Assembly (NCBI RefSeq): GCF_004337985.1
Contig: NC_043742.1
Location: 8,039,136-8,103,135 of the forward strand
Length of the DNA: 64,000 nt
Reading direction: 5' to 3'
Source of the DNA: Pyricularia pennisetigena
Lineage: Eukaryota > Ascomycota > Sordariomycetes > Magnaporthales > Pyriculariaceae
In this document: positions 1-10,434 of the stretch, in pieces
How the letters are laid out: each line of letters begins with the position of its first letter
How positions within the stretch are numbered: the first letter of the stretch is position 1
The notes under the pieces: model-generated
The model's input: the letters and a program-made list of their open reading frames with translations, nothing else
Databases searched by the model: none
Told to the model about the DNA's origin: nothing
Program-made: the position numbers and the translations under genes

Positions 1-988
1 CCTGCAGAACAAAATTGGGTCACTTTCGTCTCAGGTAGTATTGCAACCAGAAATGTAAAATTGCATAGCATTATTGAATTATCGACTAGTCTGGATTCGT
101 TAAATGCTGTCGCGTAAAGCCCGGAATTCCGCGCTTCCCCATCCCCCATTCCCCATTCTCCATCCCACAAATTTCCTTGCTATGTACAGTACGTGGGATG
201 CGCGACTCAGATTCACTCACATCTCACATCTTGTAAAAAGAGAATGAAGCCTGAAAAGAGGAAGAAAAGAAAAACAAAAAAGCCTTGTCATGCATCTAGG
301 CATGTTGAAAAAGAGCAACAACACAGACAGTAGTTTAATCGACTTGGCACCACACCTGTACCGAGATCTACCACATTCCTCATTGGGGGCCGGCGCAGGG
401 CGACAACGACTCTCCCCAGTCTCAATGTCACCGTCGCCACCATTCGAGGTGGGAACCTCATTTACACTGAGGGGAAATGCTCCCTTGCAGAACCTCCCCC
501 TTTTTCTCCAACGTGGTACCAGAGACCCTGCACGTGGTTTGATATTCGTTAGTGGGCTTCAGGAGAACCAAAAGCAAAAAAGGGAACCAAGGTTGAGCGG
601 CCCGAATGATCTCCATGGGTAGAGGCGCACTAACGGTCAAGAGTCCGATAGCGAAATGTTCCGAACACGGCCAGAGCGCGGCAGTTGGGGCTGTCACGTT
701 GGATAATGCTACTTGGGTTTCCAATGAGACCCTGGCGGGTTTTGAATTTGTCAGGCTCGGCGGTACCGAGTATAGATATCTCTGTCTCTGTCCCTGTACA
801 CACGTGGGAACCCTACATCATTCTCTCACCCAGGCTCACCCAACCTTAGTCATTCATTTTCTTTTTTTTTTCTTTTCTGTTTTTCTCTCTTTGCAGAAAC
901 CCCTTGCTCATCCTCCTGCTTCTCGTAGTTGCATTGCATCACTGCATCTCATAGCACCTGAGATACTACCCCCTCCCTGCCCGTCACA
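1..988. other. Intergenic region and upstream region of the first hydrolase gene
   Basis: I see no convincing gene here. The reading frames present are short and lack recognisable motifs. The last part (about 858-897) is a long pyrimidine-rich stretch ending in TTTGCAG, which is either a typical CT-rich fungal core promoter or the 3' end of an intron in the 5' untranslated region of the next gene. Confidence 0.5.
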
Positions 989-1832
989 ATGCGTCCCTCC
1001 GTGCTCATCGTCCCTGGCGCTTGGCAGCTGCCCGTCGCCTTCGACGCCCTCAAGTCGGATATGTCGGCTACCTTCCCCGAGGTGTCGGTTGTTTCCCTGC
1101 CCACCGTCGGCGGGACCTCTACGCCACTTCCTAGCCTCGGCGACGACGTTGCCGCTGTTCGCACCGAGCTGGACCGTCTGGTCTCCAAGGGATCCGAGGT
1201 TGTCCTCTATGGCCACTCCTACGGCGGTGTGGTCGCCAGCAGCGCCGTCGAGGGCTACGACGCCAAGTCCCGCAGCGCCGCGGGCAAGACCGGTGGCGTC
1301 ATCAGCGTCGTCTACGCCAGCGCCTTCATGGTGCCCAAGGGCATGAGCCTGCTTGACATGCTCGGTGGAGTGCCGCTTCCGTGGATGATTGTCCAGGTTA
1401 GTAAAAACTTGTTGCCTAGAATCTAGTAGAGATAGATGGCTCGTTTTTTTGGGGGGGGAGTGGGGGTCTTGTGTTCGCTAACACAATTTTATTTGAAAAA
1501 AAAAGGAGGACCGCGTCGTGGGTAACGCCACAATGCTCCCCGAGATCGGCTTCAACGACCTTTCGCCCGCCGATGCTGCCTACTGGACCACCCAGATGAC
1601 CTACACGGCTCTTGGTGCTTTCGTCAACCAGTCGACGTACGAGCCCTGGTCCAACGGTATTGACTGCAGGTACCTGTTTGCCACGGAGGACAACGCGCTG
1701 CCCTTGGCCACGCAGCAGGCCATGGCCGCTCAGGCGCCCGGCATGAAGAGCGCCACGGAGCCCAGCGGTCACTGTGCTCACCTTAGTAGGCCCAAGAACG
1801 TCACTGAGATCATGGCCGGATGGTTCCAGTAG
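989..1832 (+). CDS. Small alpha/beta hydrolase, two exons
   Basis: Exons 989-1396 and 1506-1832, with a GTTAGT intron of 109 bp between them, give a protein of about 245 residues. The fold family is alpha/beta hydrolase (AB_hydrolase_6 type, related to plant salicylate esterases and bacterial pyrethroid-hydrolase-like proteins). The N-terminus VPGAW is the usual oxyanion-hole strand. GHSYGG carries the nucleophile Ser77, and the histidine of SGHCAHL (about residue 225) is the likely catalytic base. No signal peptide is visible, so a cytosolic enzyme is expected. The substrate is unknown. The acceptor is a tandem AG (AAAAG/GAG), so one Glu may be present or absent by alternative splicing. The stop lies about 240 bp before the next start on the same strand. 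Confidence 0.85.
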
Positions 1833-2071
1833 AGAAGAAAGATAATCTAGACGTAGTGTCTATCAGAACTGTTGTTATGTTTTATATTTGCCAGTGCAGT
1901 CGAGTTTTTGGTCCTGGTGCGTGTGCTGCATGTGTTGTGCGTTCGTGTATGCGAGTACCTGCATGTGATGGACTTGTTTATGTGGAGCTGCGGGGTAAAC
2001 AAATTTTCGTGATGGTAGGTAGCAGCAACGTGATGGTAGGTAGTAGCAACTACTCATCAAGTTCAATCACC

Positions 2072-3043
2072 ATGGCTTCACCAAGAAAGAAAATGACCCA
2101 ATCATGGCTCCCAACGGATTTGATCGAGCTGCAGCTCGGGCAGATCGATCTGTTGCTGGCCATGTACCCGGAAAGTACGACGATTGACGTTGAAAACCGC
2201 CACCGGGTTGAGGCTCTACGATCGTGCGTCGACGGGGACTCTGCCAGCGACCTCCCCGCTTCCTTGTCGCTAGTGCTGAGTCTGGACCTCGACCAGGTCA
2301 AAAGCGGCTCTCGACTCGACTTGGAAATCTCGTTTGCCTTTACGCAGTCAGACGACAACAGCAACCCGGTCGAGCCTCGGCCCCCACGCGCTCGCGTCCT
2401 GCAGCCGACCTGGCTCAGCAGGGCCGACACGTCGAGGCTCAACTCGAGCCTCAGCCAGGACCTGCTGATAGACGTCGACAAGGACGCGCTCGAGGCCCAC
2501 ATGACCAAGATCTTGGCGACAATCCTGGGCGCCGCCGAGACCGCAGATCAACAACAACAACCACAACCACAACAACAGCAACAGCAACAGCAGCAAAAAC
2601 AACAGCAAAATAATCAAAAGCAACCCAATGCCGACGCCGCCCTGGTCCGCGTCTGGTTCTACTTTCCCTCAATCAGCACGCGGTCCAAGCGCGACGATCT
2701 GGTGGAGCATGCCCCCCGCCACGGGCTGACGGGATTCTTGATTTCGGGAAAGCCAGGCGTGCTCTGCGTGGAGGGGACCCCGGCCGACATCGACGCCTAC
2801 ATGCGCTTCGTCCGCACCGAGTCGTGGCGCGACATACCCGCCGCCCACAAAAAGGTGAGCGAGCGCCTGAGGGAGGAGGGCGGTGGCGTGCGGAGGGTGT
2901 TTGAAGACATGCGCGAGGTAGATTGCGGCGACATGGGTGGGGAGAGGAGGGGCGAGCGGGCCAATCGATTGGACATGAGAGCCTTGGAAAATTGGTTAGC
3001 CGGGAAAGGGGTAGGGGATGCGTTTGGAAAGGTGTTTATGTGA
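2072..3043 (+). CDS. RWD domain plus DUF1115 (Prp3 C-terminal-like) protein, RWDD2-like
   Basis: Single exon, 323 residues. I chose the ATG at 2072 (context CACCATGG) although the frame stays open upstream to about 1820, because the upstream residues are low in information and overlap the hydrolase stop. The N-terminal part (about 10-155) resembles an RWD domain (LIELQLGQIDLLLAMYP). The C-terminal part (about 200-320) resembles the Prp3 C-terminal/DUF1115 domain, with YFPSIST, a HGLTGFLISGKPGVLCVEG-like core and a C-terminal helix. That architecture is seen in animal RWDD2A/B and their fungal relatives. A Gln-rich linker (about 160-185, CAA/CAG codons at 2549-2620) separates the two domains. 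Function is not established for the family; roles in protein interaction are assumed. It converges on the ABC transporter, leaving about 140 bp between the two stops. Confidence 0.82.
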   Translation: MASPRKKMTQSWLPTDLIELQLGQIDLLLAMYPESTTIDVENRHRVEALRSCVDGDSASDLPASLSLVLSLDLDQVKSGSRLDLEISFAFTQSDDNSNPVEPRPPRARVLQPTWLSRADTSRLNSSLSQDLLIDVDKDALEAHMTKILATILGAAETADQQQQPQPQQQQQQQQQKQQQNNQKQPNADAALVRVWFYFPSISTRSKRDDLVEHAPRHGLTGFLISGKPGVLCVEGTPADIDAYMRFVRTESWRDIPAAHKKVSERLREEGGGVRRVFEDMREVDCGDMGGERRGERANRLDMRALENWLAGKGVGDAFGKVFM

Positions 3044-3070
3044 CTGGAACCAGCATTTGATTTACTCTCA

Positions 3071-3110
3071 GAATGAATAAATGAATAAATAAATAAAAAA
3101 ATAAAAAATC
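3071..3110 (+). terminator. Likely polyadenylation region of the RWD gene
   Basis: A run of AATAAA-like hexamers (first at 3076-3081, then overlapping AATAAAT units) begins about 30 bp after the RWD stop. It sits between two convergent genes, so it probably provides the poly(A) signal. Confidence 0.5.
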
Positions 3111-3182
3111 CATTGTATTAGACTAGGGTTACAAATTGATTGATCTTGTCCTCCGACATTTACTCCTTTCCCACCCCCCAAA

Positions 3183-6100
3183 TTACTCCTTCTTCACCTT
3201 GCGCTTAGGTACCCTCGCAATCCAGTACAAGGTCACGGCCGCCGCCAGATTGAAAATAACATATACCCACATGAACCCAAAGTTCCGCCACCTGTTGGAG
3301 GGGTCGATGTTGAGGCCGGCCAGGAAGGTGTTGGTGCTGCTCATGGAGCAGTAGCTGCAGTCGCTGGTGGCCCCGGGGTTCTGCAGGTAGCCTCCAGCGG
3401 CCGAGATGTAGGGCGCCATGTATTCGCCGCAGGTCCCGTTGGCCGGGTTGAAGGTGACGTACTCGTTGTCGGCGCAGGTGACGGTCGTGTCTGAGATGCC
3501 TATGCCCAGGAAGCTTTCGACCACGTACGTGAACGGGTTGACGCGGTACATGAAGATCCAGAAGCGGGGCAGGTCGTTCGGGCCGGCGAGCACGCCGCAG
3601 AACGAGAACATCATGATGGTCAAGAGGTTGACCACGTTGCCGGCCACCTCGGCGGACTGGAGAGCCGCGATGCCCATAAAGGCGAACGACGTGACAAAGA
3701 TGAAGAAGATCCAGACCTGAAGAAACATTGTGGCCGCCCGGCTGTCCACTGCGTCGGTGGCGTAGGCGTTGCGGTAAAGGCCCATGGGGAAGTACCAGCA
3801 GATGAAACTCAGAGTGCCCATGAGCTGTGGTGAAAGTCAGCAAGAGCCCCAGGATACGAAATGCAGACGACAAAGCCTTTTAAGACTTACAGAGTTCCAA
3901 GCCATTTCGACGACCACGTTGGCAAAAATAAATGATTGCCAGGAATACGCCTTGGATGGTCGTTCACGAGCCTCGTACATTGCCCTTTGGGCGACAAACA
4001 AGGGCATGATTTGGTTGACGATTTGACCAAAAACCCCGAGGAACATGAAAACGCCAAACATTTGGTTTTGGAGCCCACGCATCGAGTTTTGGGCATTAAG
4101 GAACGAAAGTCCGATGAAGAGGGCCTGATATAGTCGCGGTTCTGTGGGTTAGTATTTTTTTTTTTTTTTTGCTCATGCATGCGGTAACCACACCCAAACT
4201 CGAGAGGGAGACTTCCTACTTACCGTGCCAAACGACAAAATGGCCTTGGACGCGACCAGAGCAGGCATTCTCCAGTACTGCTGGAACACGCGCTTGGTGA
4301 CCTGCTGAAGCTGGGTGCCCATGCCGGCGGCGAATTCGCTGTGCTGCGAACTGTCGCTCGAGACCGGCGCCGCCCTGGTCGATGAAAGACGGGCCAGCTC
4401 GGCCTGCACACCCTGGTACTCGGGGCTCTGGCGCCAAACGGCCGGCCAGTCGATTTCGGTGCGCGCACCGGGCGCCGCCCCAATCACCTCGAGCATGTGC
4501 TCCGCGGGGTTGGCCCCCTCTGGACACTCGGGCCCTCCGTTGCGGACGAAATAGTCCATCAGCGTCTGCGAGTTTTTCCCGATCTCTCCAAAGTAGACGG
4601 TGCGGCCGCCCCTGGCGAGCAGCAACAGCCTGTCGAAACGCTGAAACAGAATCGCCGAGGGCTGGTGGATGGTGCACAGGACGGCCTGTCCACTGCGCGT
4701 GAGCTTCTCCATCAGGTTGCAGATCGACCACGACGTCTGGCTGTCGAGACCCGACGTCGGCTCGTCGAGGAAGAGAAGGAGCTGCGGACGGGCTGCCAAC
4801 TCGACGCCGATGGTTAGCCGCTTGCGCTGCTCGACGTTGAGCCCTTCGCCCGGAATGCCGATGACCGCGTCGGCGTACTCTTCCATGCCGAGCATGCTGA
4901 TGACGGTGTCGACGTAGGCGATCTTTTCCTTTTTGGTGTAGTGCGCCGGCTGTCGGAGGATGGCCGAAAACGTCAAGGCCTCCCGCACGGTCGAGGTGTG
5001 CAGGTGAAGGTCTTGCTGTTGCACGTAGCCGGTCTTGCGCTGAAACGACGAGTCCCGAGGCTGCCCGTCGACGAGCATGGAGCCGCTGATCACACCCATG
5101 GTGACCCGGCTGGCCAGGACGTCCAGCAGCGTGGTCTTGCCGGCGCCCGAGACTCCCATGAGGGCCGTGAGGGTTCCGGGTTTGACCCAACCGTCGACGT
5201 GGTCCAGGATCCGTCGCGGCTCCCCCTTGATCTTGATGTCGTAGCAAACATCCTTCCAGTGGAAGACGGAGGTCTGCTTCTCCATGTCGACGGGCCCGTC
5301 GTCGCTGCTTTCTTCAAGGTACTGCCTGCCCGGGCTCGACATCTCAACGTCACTGCTGCTCGACTTTTGCTGGCGCTTGCGAGCCATCAACGCCTTTCTG
5401 GTAAACACCAGGACCTCTCCCTTGGAGCGGGCCGCGGCCACGTATTCGGTCGCCACGAGATGCAGAACCATGAAGAGGAACGTGAACGCAATCACCACTC
5501 CGAAGTTGCGCCACTTGTGCTCACCCAGGTAGTTGTATGACGATTGAAGATAGGCAGCGCCCGTCACAAAAGGTTGCCCCGGGACCGATCCGACCGAGGT
5601 GCAGACCCGGCTGGTCGAGGGGACATTGTTGTAAGGACCGCCGGATGGGATAAACGTCGTGCATTCAAACTCGCGACCGAGGAACTCGTTCAACATGATG
5701 CTCTCGAGCCCGTAGTAGACCGGGTTGATCCACCTCAGCCAGCCCAGCCACACCTGCATGTACTGCGTCGGGATGGCGAAGCCCGTGTAGAGCACGATGG
5801 CGAGCAGGATGATGGACGCAGGGGCCATGGCCGCCGAGATCGTTTTGGTGACGGAACCGATCAGGCGGAACATCATGGACATGGCCAAGGTCATGGCGAA
5901 GGAGATGAGCAGGAAGAAAAAATAAGCCCCTGCCTCTCTTCGCAAATTGCCCATAAAATAGAGGATGGTGTTCATGACGATGGCGTTGACAATCTTATAA
6001 GGCAAGTCGGCCACCATGGCAGACAAGGCCTCGACCGAAGGACGATAGAGGGCGTAGCGCGCGTGCTTTTCCACTATCGTGCGCTTGGAGTACAGCGACA

Positions 6101-6807
6101 GGATCTCAAGGATGCTGCCGAAAGCGTTCATGAGAATCAAAAAGAACAGCAGGGTACCCCGTTTGAAAAACGACGAGGCATCGGCCGGGAGGTTGAAGAA
6201 TATGCTTCCGATGATGAGCGCCTGGAACGTGTTTGTGAAGAGCGACGTCAGCATGGTGCTCGGGTCGTTCTTGAGCATGATCATGCTGCGCCACAGCGTT
6301 ATCCCCAGCTGTTCAACAAACGACAGCGTATAAGGCGACTTTGCCCGCTGGGTCTTGGACTGGTCCATCCTTCGCGACTTGGCAAACGTTTGAAGGTCTT
6401 GGCCGTCGAAGGGATGTCGCTCGATGTAGTCGTCAATCTCGACCATCAGAGCCGCACGCTGTCGGCTGTTCATCCAGGCTTTTGCGAACTCGTCGGGACT
6501 TCGGGGCGCCTTGCCCTCCCAGCCAGGACGAATCACGCGTTCTTGATCGCTGGTCATGGATGTGAGAAAGTCGGCCGTGGTTTGTTGGTCGGGGCAAACA
6601 AAGCCCAGGTTTTCAAAGTACGCTCGAGCTTCTCCGGTCGGGCCAAAATAGATCTGGCGGCCTTCGTAAAGGACGATGACTTTGTGAAAGAGCTGTTGGA
6701 TGTTGGGTGAGCCTCGGGACACAAACTCGGAGAGTCGGAACATGGAAGTCGGGATAAATCAAGTCAAACACAAAAAGAAAGAAAGAANNNNNNNNNNNNN
6801 NNNAAAG

Positions 6808-6894
<87 letters not shown>

Positions 6895-7955
6895 ACGTCA
6901 TAGGCATCCTGAGGCGCTTGATAGATTGCCACGGCAGATGTGCACGACATTATATCGGACTGTGTTCGCAAGGTACGCACAAACTCAATGGCATTTGCGC
7001 TGTCGAGACCCCTTGTGCTGTTATCCCAGCATTGCAGAGGCGAGTAGCTCAGAGCCGCCTCGGCGATGGTAACTCTCTTTCTCTCTCCACCGCTCACACC
7101 CCTGACGAAGTCGTCCCCGACCTTGGTGTTTATCGTGTGTGAAATCCCAAACATGGCCATGGTCACATCGCGAAGATGCTCGGCGTATTCCCGTCTCGAT
7201 ATCCCCGGCGGTATGTTCTTGGGCATCCGACACCTCGCGGCAAAGTAGAGCGTGTCGCCGACCGAGAGGTGCGCAAAGTGGTTGTCGACCTCGGCCGTGT
7301 AGATGGCCTCGCCCCGGAACGACGTCCGCATCTGCTTGGGGTGGATCCCCTGGTAGTTGATGGTCGCTTCCGGGTCGACGTGGAAGCCATGCGTCTCCCC
7401 AGCCACCGTCTTGAGGAACGTCGAACAGCCCGATCCCGGTGGTCCGAGAACTGCCAGCAACTCTCCCGCGTGTACCACCCCTTCGAGGTTGTGGAGGATG
7501 TCGATTCGCTGTTGTTTCCTGCCCAGCATCTTGTCCACCATGGAGCCGACGTCGAGGATGGCATTGCCCACATCCTTTTGGAAGTCGGTGCTCGTCCCAA
7601 AGCCATGGACGCTGAGGTTCTTGAACGCAATACCCGTGGTCCGAGGTGGACTACCCTCGGCCGTGTCGACCCTCAGGTCATAAAAGGCCTTGGCCCACTT
7701 GCGGGCACTGAACTTGTCGCTGCTGGGATCAAGCGGGCCGCCTGGTTGGTGAGGGAAAAGCGTCCCTTGATAGTTTGAGGCGGTCGTGTATCGGCGTGCC
7801 AATTCGTGAAGCTCCTCCTCCATCCGCGCCTCCTCTTCTCTTGCGGCGCCATCATAGTTGGTGATGGTGACTTCGGACTGAGATTGAACGTTTTCTTGAA
7901 TGTTTTCGTTTGAGGAAAAGCTTGGAGGTTGACCTCCGTGATCATGAGCCGTCAT
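3183..7955 (-). CDS. PDR-type ABC transporter (ABCG full transporter), four exons
   Basis: Exons on the minus strand are 7955-6897, 6692-4224, 4124-3891 and 3824-3183. All junctions are GT-AG and keep frame, giving about 1467 residues, the normal size for fungal pleiotropic drug resistance pumps. The order is NBD-TMD-NBD-TMD. NBD1 has a Walker [10 protein letters not shown] (171-179, with the Cys in place of Lys that is usual for this half) and the signature [11 protein letters not shown]2 has GVSGAGKTT (866-874), a degenerate signature region NVEQRKR and [13 protein letters not shown]. The family exports hydrophobic drugs or metabolites across the plasma membrane. Intron 1 (6693-6896) contains a 16-N gap and a poly-A run of nearly 90 bp, so its true length is uncertain. 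For exon 3 a downstream acceptor (CAG/GCC) restores the family sequence [11 protein letters not shown]. The pump could export a product of the CYP505/AOS genes, but it lies about 20 kb away. Confidence 0.93.
6788..6803. other. Scaffold gap (16 N) followed by poly-A run
   Basis: Sixteen undetermined bases are followed by about 87 bases of almost pure A (to 6890) inside intron 1 of the ABC transporter. This is an assembly gap at a homopolymer and does not interrupt coding sequence. Confidence 0.95.
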
Positions 7956-7978
7956 GACTGCCTGCCTGCGTGCAGCAC

Positions 7979-8009
<31 letters not shown>

Positions 8010-9605
8010 AAATTCCGAATCGATCAGGAAAAATGCGGCTCTGTCTCATCTAGATCTGCCTGCCGTATTTGCATCGTCAACGCCAGGGGAAATTTCTTTA
8101 TAAGGCTCGAACGGGAAACAAACGACTCCGTGCCATCGCTGCGGCCAAGTCGGTATAACCCGGTCAGCGTTCGCGTCACGGGTTTGGGATGAATATTCCC
8201 GAAGGACTTGGGCCTTTTCCCAACTCAGGAAAACTGCTAGGGCGGCCGATTCGGAAAGCAAATAGTATTTGCATCCCGTTCGGGGCCCTGAAGGAGTCCG
8301 AATTCGCACTGTCCGGATGAGTCGCTTGGATCTGATAAGCTACCTGTCTTGGCTGCATAGGACGTCCATCTTGGATCATGGGTGATGCCCTCATGGGTCT
8401 AATCGCACTGTACCTGCAAAGTTACTACGGGATTCAATTAAAACCCGGCTTGGTGGGAACGGGAGCTTGATAACTTCATTAAGAAGTTAATTGCCAGATG
8501 ACAAATCCAGTCACGACTCACAACACGTAGGTAATCTATTTTTTTTTTTTTTTTTTGTTTAGTTTCATTTCCCTTTTTATTCTTTTGCGCTGGCCTCTCG
8601 CGCTTTTCCAGACTCCCTCTTTGCCCGTCCCCGAAACCCCTCGTTCCGACAACCCGGATACACTTTCTCGGATTTAAGCTCGACAGTCCGTCCCTTTGGA
8701 TATTTACCACACGCTCGGCCGTTTGTCTTTGCCAGCTTCCTAGACAGGTTGTGCTTAGTTGCATGCAAGTTTTGATTGCCTTGAATATTTGATCCCGGCA
8801 TCACCGGTTTGTCGTCAGCCTGATCCACCCATAGATCCGCTGCGGATCATCCGCAATAGTCCTCTGCTTTATTTGCCTCCCCTAGCTCCCGAACCCGATT
8901 GCTCGTCCGATATTTAGTGTCTAGGTTTGTGGTGTTTACCACGGTCTCGTAATGATTCTTTTGCGTTGAGGACCTGGTTGTCAAGCTTATTCTACTTGGT
9001 ACAGCTACTTCTCCGTGTTAATTCGATGATGCGAACCATACAGCTGGATAAACACGCCAACCTGTCATCTGTCACTCGTCTGCGCTTTTAGTCAGCCGTC
9101 CTTGAAATTTACTCAGAGTCTAGTCTAATCTCTGGTCATTCAGCCGCTAGTGCTGTCGTCACAAGCAATGTTGGCTCCTCTTGGTGACGTATGCGACAAT
9201 TATCTACAGCTCGAGTTCCGCGTCTCTTCAGGGGCTTGTTGTGGTTTAACTAGCTGACCCTGGACAGCTCTAACATGATACTTCTGCTTGTGGTTGCCCT
9301 AGTGCCCCCCGTATGGAGAATTCGATCCGTCAAACGTAATGAGCACAGACAGGGATAGTGAGTCGTAACATTTAATAGGTTGTGATGACCAAATGCCAGT
9401 AGAACGGCCCCTCATCACAGCCTCAAGTTAAGCATAAGCCAAACTAGCCTGTGGCTTGAGCCATCTCCAGACTTTGAGAACCGGCGCAGTTTTCATGAAC
9501 ATACTTTGGCTACGCACGGTCTCAAACTCAGTGTTGAGGGACTATCTACAGTAGTATCTACAGCAATGTACCATCTCCAGCATTGTCGAACCATGATGAA
9601 GAGGA
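7956..9605. other. Intergenic region upstream of the ABC transporter and the secreted-protein gene
   Basis: About 1.7 kb without a recognisable gene. It contains poly-A (about 7979-8000) and poly-T (about 8540-8557) tracts, a CTTTATAAGG element near 8095 that could serve as the ABC transporter TATA region, and the inverted repeat listed separately at 8834-8848. The remaining reading frames are short and without motifs. Confidence 0.5.
8834..8848. promoter_or_regulatory. Candidate Zn(II)2Cys6 operator (perfect 15-bp palindrome)
   Basis: GATCCGCTGCGGATC is a perfect inverted repeat around a central T. It contains CCG-N3-CGG, the general form of binuclear zinc cluster binding sites, and recalls the TCCG/CGGA halves of yeast pleiotropic drug response elements. 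It lies about 0.88 kb upstream of the ABC transporter start and about 0.85 kb upstream of the secreted-protein gene. Whether any factor uses it is inference. Confidence 0.3.
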
Positions 9606-9613
9606 TATATAAA
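9606..9613 (+). promoter_or_regulatory. TATA box of the small secreted protein gene
   Basis: TATATAAA lies 84 bp upstream of the ATG at 9697, a normal distance for a fungal core promoter of a strongly regulated gene. Confidence 0.55.
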
Positions 9614-9696
9614 GTTGCGAACCTTGGCTCCAGTGCCTACACAAGTCGGCATACCAAGCAGCATCAAAACCAGCTTCAATATTACCCATTTTCAAA

Positions 9697-10353
9697 ATGC
9701 AGCCTATTTTTCTTCTCGCAATGGCCTCGGCCGCCTTGGCTCTGCCTCCCCCTTTTCTCGGACCTTTGCGTCCCAACCACACAATTACCAACTGGGGACA
9801 ACGCCACTGCGACGAGGACAGTGAGCAGTATGTCGCAAACCCTTCCTTCGAGGACGGTCTCGTCTACTGGACGGCCAGCGACGACGTCCGGGTCCGGGAG
9901 TACGACGAGTGGAACACGTCTTCTCTACGCTTCAGGCTTATGGATGGAGAGAAGTACCTGTAGGTAAACCTTCCATGATAGTTTTCCATGCCATCCCCTA
10001 CTGACCTCTCCAGATACATGATCTCGTCCAGCTCGGAGAGCAGCATCTCCCAGCCGATCCGAGGATTCAACGAACCCTCGGTGACCCTAACCTATGACTG
10101 GTCATACGAGATCATGGGCGATGGGGACGACGCGTCCGATCTGGAGTGCACCCTGACCACCACCTTTGGCGTCACCCCGGTGTGGTCGTGGAAACGGGGT
10201 AAGACTGGCGGTCGAGGGTCAGTGACGACCACCTTCTCATACGTCAGCGGTGCGGATCTCGGGTTTGTGTTCAAGTGCGACAATGACGACTATGTGGGTT
10301 CTGTGGGTATTGATAGCGTCAACCTTTACGGCTGCTACCTGGGTGAAGATTGA
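9697..10353 (+). CDS. Small secreted protein with carbohydrate-binding-like N-terminus
   Basis: Exons 9697-9959 and 10014-10353 (54-bp GTAGGT intron) give 200 residues. The N-terminus MQPIFLLAMASAALA is a clear signal peptide. The mature start contains NPSFEDGLVYWT, the motif that opens CBM4/9-like beta-sandwich domains in many fungal extracellular proteins. The C-terminus VGIDSVNLYGCYLG also fits such a fold (IDdV-type last strand followed by a Cys). Several Cys could form disulphides. The intron interrupts codon 88. The unspliced message would stop at once (TAG at 9961-9963), so unspliced RNA could give only an 88-residue fragment. A secreted sugar-binding or wall-associated role, possibly effector-like, is inferred; no enzyme motif is seen. 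Confidence 0.75.
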
Positions 10354-10434
10354 TACGGTTGGATAAAGTGGGATGGGACGTGGCCGGAGACGAGACTGGT
10401 ACTCAAATGTCTCAAATGCAGCAGCGTATAATCA

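Noticed and set aside
5544..6710. Long plus-strand open frame (388 codons) opposite the ABC transporter
   Set aside because: It is the antisense shadow of a GC-rich coding exon, with His/Arg/Gly-rich composition and no motif. The minus-strand ABC transporter explains the region fully.
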